Shown here: one piece after another, positions 58,856 through 64,000 of the stretch
How positions within the stretch are numbered: the stretch's first letter is position 1
Layout of the letters: each line of letters begins with the position of its first letter
Source of the DNA: Saprospiraceae bacterium
GTDB lineage: Bacteria > Bacteroidota > Bacteroidia > Chitinophagales > Saprospiraceae
Assembly (NCBI GenBank): GCA_026129545.1
Contig: JAHCHX010000006.1
Coordinates: forward strand, 62,001 to 126,000
Direction: 5' to 3'
Length of the DNA stretch: 64,000 nt
Program-made: the position numbers and the translations under genes
The notes under the pieces: model-generated
Database searches by the model: none
Told to the model about the DNA's origin: nothing
What the model saw: the letters and a program-made list of their open reading frames with translations, nothing else

Positions 58856-59713
58856 TCAATGCTTGGGTTGAGCGGAGGCATCCTGTTCGATAATCTGCTT
58901 CACCCGCTCTTCCGCCACTCCCGTCAGAAAGGCTATCTTGCCGAGCGTGAACTCTCCCGTGTTCCATAAACGCAGGACAAAGTCTCGCTCTTTGAGGTCA
59001 AGCCCCTTCTCGATGCCCTTCTCGATGCCCTTCTCGATGCCTTTTTCAAGACCTTCCTGATAAAGGCCATCCTGTTTGATGTCATAGTGAATGGTCATGG
59101 CAGATACCTCTGTTTTGGTGATGGATTCCAACTTGCGTAGCCGAGACAAAACTAACAGTTGTTTCTGATATTTTTTCAAACGCTCCGACCGTTTGACGAT
59201 TTTTTTGAGGTTCCACAAAATTTGCCTCACTACTGATGCCGGCTGGTCTTGACCAAAATCGCACAGCACCGCCAACAAGACCTCCTCCGGCACCTCCGAA
59301 TCAATGAAGGTCTCTTTCGGGATGTGCCTCAAGACCACTACCTCGAACTCGAGCCGCTGCCCACGGATGTCCAGCACGTTGTTCACGATTCGGGTCGGCT
59401 CGCTCACGCCGAGGTAAATCACGATTTGGCGCAACGGGATGCGGTACTTGTGGTAGAACAGGCCGTAGTGCAGCAAGTTGCGTGCTCGGAGGTCTTCGTC
59501 CGTCACATGAAACTCCGTCTGCAGGCCATAGTCATCGGCGGGGTCGTCGTGCACCACCCGTTTGATGTCGTCCATCTCCCGCTCGAGCGTGGCTTGTATC
59601 TTGGCTTCCAAAGGGACGAGGCGCGGCGGGTCGAAGCCCAGCACCTTACGCAGCAAAGGCAACTGGAGCGGTTCTATGTTTTCCTTGATGATGCGGTCGT
59701 AATCGTTGGGCAT
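58856..59713 (-). CDS. Rpn-like (PD-(D/E)XK) putative nuclease with EKGI repeats
   Basis: About 285 residues from MPNDYDRIIKENIEPL. The pattern fits Bacteroidota members of the Rpn/YhgA-like putative transposase-nuclease group: DYGLQTEFHVTDEDLRARNLLHYGLFYHKYRIPLRQIVIYLG holds the residues expected of the nuclease core (E and the following hydrophobic strand). DFVLRLWNTGEFTLGKIAFLTGVAEERVKQII is the usual C-terminal end. Near residue 230 lies a tandem EKGI-EKGI-EKGI-EKG, encoded by a 12-bp DNA repeat (59000-59045). This could vary in copy number. Such genes are numerous per genome and of uncertain role. Confidence 0.75.
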   Translation of the reverse strand: MPNDYDRIIKENIEPLQLPLLRKVLGFDPPRLVPLEAKIQATLEREMDDIKRVVHDDPADDYGLQTEFHVTDEDLRARNLLHYGLFYHKYRIPLRQIVIYLGVSEPTRIVNNVLDIRGQRLEFEVVVLRHIPKETFIDSEVPEEVLLAVLCDFGQDQPASVVRQILWNLKKIVKRSERLKKYQKQLLVLSRLRKLESITKTEVSAMTIHYDIKQDGLYQEGLEKGIEKGIEKGIEKGLDLKERDFVLRLWNTGEFTLGKIAFLTGVAEERVKQIIEQDASAQPKH

Positions 59714-59736
59714 GGCGGATGTAAAATAAGGAGAGT

Positions 59737-60135
59737 CTATATGCCCTGACACAATTCGACTAAAACCCCGTTGGCCGATTTAGGATGCAGAAAAGCGACC
59801 AATTTGTTGTCTGCCCCACGCTTGGGTTCGCGATTGAGCGGGATGAATCCCTCTGCTTCGAGGCGCTCGATTTCGGCGCGTATATCGCTCACTTCAAAAG
59901 CAATATGATGAATGCCTTCCCCTCGTTTTTCGATGAATTTCGCAATCGGGCTTTCCGGCCCGGATGCCTCCAACAGTTCGATTTTGCTTTCGCCGATGCG
60001 AAAGAAAGAGGTGGCTACCTGCTCACTTTCCACCGTTTCGACTTTGTAGTGGGATTGGCCAAGCAATTTGCGAAAAAGCTCGTTGCTTTCATCCATGTTT
60101 TTGACGGCTATGCCAATGTGGTCTATGCGAATCAT
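59737..60135 (-). CDS. mce: Methylmalonyl-CoA epimerase
   Basis: 132 residues, the usual length. It interconverts (2R)- and (2S)-methylmalonyl-CoA in the propionate/succinate route. The vicinal-oxygen-chelate fold is clear: IDHIGIAVKNMDES with the first metal His, FFRIGESKIELLEA with Glu, GEGIHHIAFEVSDI with the second His, and a final NGVLVELCQ with Glu. The mutase genes are not in the window. Confidence 0.95.
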   Translation of the reverse strand: MIRIDHIGIAVKNMDESNELFRKLLGQSHYKVETVESEQVATSFFRIGESKIELLEASGPESPIAKFIEKRGEGIHHIAFEVSDIRAEIERLEAEGFIPLNREPKRGADNKLVAFLHPKSANGVLVELCQGI

Positions 60136-60278
60136 GGAGGGTGGAGGGTGGAAGGTGGAGGGACTTGTTTTTTGTTCGAGATGCCCCCAACCTTCTGCTG
60201 TTCAATTATTTTTTCTTGTAAAAACTTAGGCAGGAGATCGAGGGTAGAAGGTTGAAGGCTGATTTCATCTTTACTAGA

Positions 60279-60434
60279 CTTGTTGCGGTGGAGGGCTTTG
60301 GCGAAGGGAAAGCCTTTTTTCCGACTGGCTTCGTTAAATTTTTCGCCGAATATACCCGATTTCGACTGCAAAATTTGCCTTGCCAGTCGAAAAAATGACA
60401 ATCCCCTTCACTCAAAGCCCTCCACCGCAACAAG
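60279..60434. repeat. MITE-like inverted repeat element, copy 2 (156 bp)
   Basis: Same length and ends as the element at 4004-4159, with about six substitutions in 156 bases. The first bases outside the ends (TAGA / TCTA) extend the inverted repeat in this copy. It lies between mce and the HU/SPOR gene. A minus-strand frame of 69-90 codons through it is shared with copy 1 but looks like a by-product of DNA identity. Confidence 0.85.
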
Positions 60435-60512
60435 TCTACTGAAATAGTATGTAGTCCAAAAGCAAGCCTCACGACCCTCTACCTTCTGCCGACTGCCCTC
60501 TTGCCTAAGTTT

Positions 60513-61646
60513 TTACTTTTTCTTTATCCAAATGTTTTTTTCACCCGTCAAATTTTGCAGCGTGACAATCTTCTCTTGCACTTCTTTTGCTTGGGTGTAG
60601 TGGAATCGTATGCCGACCTGATGGCCATTTTTTTGCAGCGAATAGACCTCAAAGCCCTCTTCGCTCAACATCTGCTCCAAGCGGTCGGCGTTGGCTTTCT
60701 CTCGGAGGGTGGCCACGATAAGAATGCACTCTCGCGCGCCTTTAGGGATGGCGTTTTTGACCTCTTCACGGGCAGCTTGGGTTCTTTCCGCAATGGATTC
60801 TTGTATCTTTCTCTCATTTTCTTCTTCCGGCGTGGCAGGCACTTCATCCACGGCTACCAGTTGTTCGGTTTTTTTGGGCGCTTCGTTGGTCTTGCCAGCA
60901 CCGGGCAGGAGCGGTTCTACTTGCTCGTCTCTTTGTTTGTTGGCGTTGGCCAGTTTTGCTTTCTGGTGTTGCCAGAGCCAATAGCCGCCAGATAGTGCGC
61001 ACAAAAGAAGGAAAATACCCAATGCGGTGGCCCATTTTGCTCCTCCGGCACGGGCCGACGACGGGACGTATGGTTCCGTCGCAACCGCAGGGGGAGTGGC
61101 CGTCTGTGGCGGGGTTTTGATGGTGGTGGCGGGTGGCGGTGGAGGCGTTGTGTTGGTACGGATGGTGGAGCCGGGCGCGGGTGCGGGCGGCGGCGCTTCT
61201 GCGGTTTTTTCCACCTCGCGGGAGCGGGCGATGGGCGAGAATTGGAGCGGCGGCAAGCCAAAAGATTCGGGGCTGAAATTCGTCGTGTCGGGGAGGAACT
61301 GAATTTTCTGAACGTAGTTTTTGTAAAGCCTCCCGACGGCGGGCAGGGTCACGATTTCGCGTTGGTCGAGTTTGGATTGGGTGTCCTGCACGAAGTTCTG
61401 GACGATTTGGCGAGCCTCTTCGGCAGAAATCCCGTGCGTGAGTGCCACGTCGTTCACCAAGATGCCGTCATCGGAAGTGATATTTTCGCTAAATGTCAAT
61501 GATTTGGAGGGAGGACTCACCGTGCCGCCGACATAATCGGCAGTGGCAGAGATTTTGGTGGCCGTGAATGAACCAAAACCGGGGATCGTCAGCGTATCGT
61601 GTAGAAAAAGGAGTTTCTCGATGTGCGCAGGTATATCTATTTGCAT
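60513..61646 (-). CDS. HU/CCDC81-like and SPOR domain inner-membrane protein
   Basis: 377 residues. Residues ~1-135 fit the bacterial CCDC81/HU-type domains (IPAHIEKLLFLHDTLTIPGFGSF ... ALTHGISAEEARQIVQNFVQDTQSKLDQREIVTLPAVGRLYKN). A Pro/Thr-rich linker (~150-200) leads to one membrane helix (205-225, WATALGIFLLLCALSGGYWLW). After a charged coiled region, a SPOR domain closes the protein (~303-377, ECILIVATLREKANADRLEQMLSEEGFEVYSL). SPOR binds denuded peptidoglycan at division sites, so a role linking the cytosolic HU-like part to septal wall is plausible. Confidence 0.85.
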   Translation of the reverse strand: MQIDIPAHIEKLLFLHDTLTIPGFGSFTATKISATADYVGGTVSPPSKSLTFSENITSDDGILVNDVALTHGISAEEARQIVQNFVQDTQSKLDQREIVTLPAVGRLYKNYVQKIQFLPDTTNFSPESFGLPPLQFSPIARSREVEKTAEAPPPAPAPGSTIRTNTTPPPPPATTIKTPPQTATPPAVATEPYVPSSARAGGAKWATALGIFLLLCALSGGYWLWQHQKAKLANANKQRDEQVEPLLPGAGKTNEAPKKTEQLVAVDEVPATPEEENERKIQESIAERTQAAREEVKNAIPKGARECILIVATLREKANADRLEQMLSEEGFEVYSLQKNGHQVGIRFHYTQAKEVQEKIVTLQNLTGEKNIWIKKK

Positions 61647-62081
61647 GGTTGGGATGTTAAGGCGAAAAATCGGATTTAGAGATTATCGCATTTGAACAAT
61701 TATTCTGCCAAAGTGCGCACAAAAGTATGAGATTCAATTGTATCACGCTCTGACAAACAGCGGAATAAACGGCAAAACCACCACTCAGCGTATTCCAGAT
61801 ACAATTCTGCCAGATAGTTTCGAGGCTTGTTTTTTGGGGTGTGGTGTGAGGGAAGAGACCACACCACTGGACATCATTTTTGTGCTGCAAAGACGCAAAG
61901 GCACAAAATGCGGCAAATCAATGAGTATTTTGCTTTGTGACTTCGTGGCTAATTTGAAAATATCAGTAGTGGGGGGGGGCGAGACTATCTCGCCTCTTTA
62001 AAAACTATTTTTAGCTCCCCTTTGGTGTAGAAAAAACAATAAGGCTGTAATTTTGGCACGACCTATAAGCAGCAAAAAATT
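61647..62081. other. Intergenic region between HU/SPOR and NUDIX genes
   Basis: 435 bases. Minus-strand TACTTTTG (61720-61727) is a likely -7 element for the HU/SPOR gene, 73 bases from its ATG. Bases 61876-61950 (CAAAGACGCAAAGGCACAAA ... TTTGTGACTTCGTGGC) resemble the inverted repeat at 55339-55408 in degraded form. An eight-G run precedes the NUDIX promoter. Confidence 0.5.
62022..62055 (+). promoter_or_regulatory. Candidate promoter of the NUDIX regulator gene
   Basis: TTG (62022-62024) and TAATTTTG (62048-62055) are separated by 23 bases, at the upper end of the accepted range. The transcript would start about 20 bases before the ATG at 62082. Confidence 0.5.
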
Positions 62082-62777
62082 ATGAGCGAAGTTGAGAGCT
62101 TTTTTAAGTCCGCGTTTTCGGTTGACAATGTTATTTTTGGTTTTGACGGCGGTGATTTGAAAATCCTGCTCATCCAGCGTGGCGCGGCACCCTACCGGGG
62201 CAAATGGGCACTTCCCGGCGATTTGGTTTATCCCAATGAAGATTTGGACACCGCTGCCGAGCGCGTGCTCGAACAGCTGACGGGCCTGCGTGGCGTATAT
62301 CTGGAACAAGTGCGCACGTTCGGCGCCGTGGACCGCCACCCTTTGGGGCGCGTCATCACGATTGCCTATTTTTCATTGATAAAAATCAGCGACTACACCG
62401 TCACGCCTGCCTCCTTTGCGCAATCGGCCAAGTGGCATTCGGTATCGAAAGTAGGCGAGCTGGCTTTTGACCACAACGAGATCCTCGACAGTTGTCTGAA
62501 ACGGCTGAAACGCAAGGTGCGAATGGCTCCCATCGGTTTTGAGCTGCTGCCACCCAAGTTTACCCTGACGGAGTTGCAGCTACTCTACGAGGCTATTCTC
62601 GCGCCACCCAAAGGCATTGACAAGCGTAATTTTCGCAAAAAAATACTTTCTACCAATCTGTTGCACGACCTCAATGAGGTACAGGAGGGCGTGGCGCACC
62701 GCCCCGCGAAACTGTATCAGTTTGACAAAGACAAATACGAACAGTTGGTAGCGGTGGGTTACAGCTTCGATATTTGA
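62082..62777 (+). CDS. NUDIX-domain transcription regulator (NrtR/AraR-like)
   Basis: 231 residues. A NUDIX fold spans ~10-145 (VDNVIFGFDGGDLKILLIQRGAAPYRGKWALPGDLV). The Nudix box is degraded: the usual RE-xx-EE-x-G core reads ERVLEQLTGL, so catalysis is probably lost. The C-terminal ~80 residues form a winged helix (LPPKFTLTELQLLYEAILAPPKGIDKRNFRKKIL), as in NrtR-type repressors and Bacteroidota AraR-type sugar regulators. It would sense an ADP-ribose-like or sugar ligand. No target operon is adjacent, so the regulon is unknown. Confidence 0.88.
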   Translation: MSEVESFFKSAFSVDNVIFGFDGGDLKILLIQRGAAPYRGKWALPGDLVYPNEDLDTAAERVLEQLTGLRGVYLEQVRTFGAVDRHPLGRVITIAYFSLIKISDYTVTPASFAQSAKWHSVSKVGELAFDHNEILDSCLKRLKRKVRMAPIGFELLPPKFTLTELQLLYEAILAPPKGIDKRNFRKKILSTNLLHDLNEVQEGVAHRPAKLYQFDKDKYEQLVAVGYSFDI

Positions 62778-62787
62778 TTGCTGCTCA

Positions 62788-64000
62788 TCATTGCCGCACC
62801 AACACCTTCGCCACACCGCGCCGCCCCTCGGCTACCACTTCGACAAAGTAGATGCCTGGCTGCCAATGCCCCACGGAGAGCTGCAAACTCCCGCTAAAGG
62901 ATTCCCCTTGCGCCACCAACTGACCCAGCGCGTTGAAAGATTGCCAGCGGGCCGGCGCTTCTGAGGGAATCAATATCAGCACCCAATCTCGGGCAGGGTT
63001 GGGACTTACGGAAAGCGGTAGCGAAGCGGCGGGTTCCTTGGCGCTCACGGGCACCTCGCAGTCCGCCATGACAGTTTTGTAAAGACTCAAGCCGCCGCGC
63101 TGGTTGCCTACCACCATTTCCAAAATACCGTCGCCGTCGAGGTCTGCGAACGCGGGGCAGCTGCGGTTGCCCTCATCCACATTGCCCCAAGTCAGAGAGA
63201 TGAGCGTGTATGGAGAAGCGGTGGCTGTGATGTCGCTGTAAGCCTCCAATTGGCCTTTGATGCCACCCGTGACCAATCGAAGCCCTTCGGGTGTCTGAAA
63301 GAAGGCGGGGGCGCTGTAGCCTGGCGCGCCGGGGAAAAGGTCGGTGTCAATGTTCCCGATTTTCTGAATCGTGGGCAGGCTGTTGAAAAGAGGGGTGGTC
63401 GGGGTGCCGATGTTTTTGAAAAAATTGATGTTTCCCTGAAACTCGCCCATCACCACATCTTGCAACCCATCGCCGTCGAGGTCCACAATGGCGGGCGTGG
63501 AGGAAGTGCCCACATACATGGAGACCCACATAGGGTTGAAATCCTGTTGGAATGTCATGGGGTTGTTCGGGCCAGCGGTGTTGCGAAAACAATAGAGCGC
63601 GCCGCCCACGCTGCCCACCAAAAGGTCGAGGTCGCCGTCGCCGTCGAGGTCGCCAAAAGCAGGCGCGAAATCGTAGTCGTTTGGGGTATATTGCGACAGT
63701 CCGAGCCAATCCTCGTCGGCCAGCATGAATCGAGGCTCGCTGGGGGTCCCGATGTTCAGGAAAAGATAGAGCCGGCCATTGTTGAAGTTGCTGGGTGGCG
63801 TGAAAAAGCCGTTGTTGCCCACCACCAAATCGAGCAATCCGTTGCCATCCACATCGGCGATGGCCGGGTGAGTTGAGGAGCCTACATCTATCATGTTTTC
63901 CACAAACAGGTTTTTTGTTTGCAGCTCGAACTGGTGGCCCGTGTTTGCCGTGTTTTTGTAAAACCACACACAGTTGCGGTCTTCTCCCACGGTGGGATTG
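62788..64000 (-). CDS. Secreted FG-GAP/VCBS-repeat protein with T9SS sorting domain (5' truncated)
   Basis: The frame is open to the right edge, so the N-terminus is missing. The visible ~404 residues hold FG-GAP/VCBS-type beta-propeller repeats with Asp-rich Ca-binding loops: IADVDGNGLLDLVVGNNG, FGDLDGDGDLDLLVGSVGG, IVDLDGDGLQDVVMGEFQG and FADLDGDGILEMVVGNQRGG. Each is followed by FKNIGTPTTP-like segments. The last ~75 residues are a type A sorting domain (LPLSVSPNPARDWVLI, LGQLVAQG, WQPGIYFVEVV). It should be secreted by T9SS, perhaps as an adhesin or matrix protein. Confidence 0.9.
   Translation of the reverse strand, partial: NPTVGEDRNCVWFYKNTANTGHQFELQTKNLFVENMIDVGSSTHPAIADVDGNGLLDLVVGNNGFFTPPSNFNNGRLYLFLNIGTPSEPRFMLADEDWLGLSQYTPNDYDFAPAFGDLDGDGDLDLLVGSVGGALYCFRNTAGPNNPMTFQQDFNPMWVSMYVGTSSTPAIVDLDGDGLQDVVMGEFQGNINFFKNIGTPTTPLFNSLPTIQKIGNIDTDLFPGAPGYSAPAFFQTPEGLRLVTGGIKGQLEAYSDITATASPYTLISLTWGNVDEGNRSCPAFADLDGDGILEMVVGNQRGGLSLYKTVMADCEVPVSAKEPAASLPLSVSPNPARDWVLILIPSEAPARWQSFNALGQLVAQGESFSGSLQLSVGHWQPGIYFVEVVAEGRRGVAKVLVRQ

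Noticed and set aside
60132..60401. Short frame inside the 156-bp repeat, shared by both copies, as a possible gene
   Set aside because: The conservation is explained by near-identity of the whole non-coding element. The frame runs through a long hairpin and ends differently in the two copies.
1..64000. tRNA, rRNA, prophage or insertion-sequence genes
   Set aside because: No transposase, integrase or phage protein was found among the reading frames, and no tRNA- or rRNA-like sequence was recognised by eye. A dedicated RNA search was not possible.

Overview
The window is a stretch of a Bacteroidota chromosome, most likely from the Saprospiria (inference). The evidence is a SusC/SusD pair, several proteins with C-terminal type IX secretion (T9SS) sorting domains, a giant HYR-repeat surface protein, a fused E1 alpha/beta dehydrogenase, Bacteroidota-type promoters (TAnnTTTG, often with an upstream TTG), and few Shine-Dalgarno sites. 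No tRNA, rRNA, CRISPR array, transposase or prophage gene was recognised. Both ends cut genes: a DUF4956-like protein on the left and a T9SS/FG-GAP protein on the right.

Layout. 1-9.0 kb: DUF4956 fragment, a MacB/FtsX-type permease, a small lipoprotein and a susCD nutrient-uptake pair. 9.0-16.5 kb: housekeeping and regulation (DoxX-like protein, methyltransferase, lipA, NarL-type response regulator, LpxH-like phosphoesterase, ECF sigma factor). 16.9-28.1 kb: one 11.1-kb gene for a 3705-residue HYR protein. After about 125 codons of ordinary composition it becomes very GC-rich. 28.8-40.2 kb: fused E1 dehydrogenase, glucosaminidase, an mlaEFD-like lipid transport operon, an SDR, a T9SS protein and ppsA. 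40.5-47.1 kb: an outer-membrane barrel, then a compact set of LolA-like protein, two FtsX permeases, a LolD-like ATPase, an OM barrel and a lipoprotein. This looks like one trans-envelope trafficking module. 47.1-53.7 kb: glucokinase, ZIP transporter and a stress/low-oxygen cluster (DUF2267, thioredoxin-like/UspA fusion, CBS protein, and a receiver-Crp fusion with an FNR-type operator). 54-64 kb: an exported conserved protein, a UvrD/RecB-type helicase-nuclease, an Rpn-like protein, methylmalonyl-CoA epimerase, an HU/SPOR membrane protein, a NUDIX-type regulator and the FG-GAP protein.

The least-explained content is non-coding or compositional. It includes two 156-bp MITE-like hairpins, 56 kb apart and about 96% identical, with a 48-bp relative inside the LolA/ABC operon; a roughly 95-bp dispersed intergenic repeat with three full and several partial copies; a nine-unit 10-bp G-tract repeat in the 3' region of the lpxH-like transcript; and the composition break and 1.88-kb tandem supermodule duplication inside the giant gene. 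Names rest on motif recognition by eye; no database search was possible.
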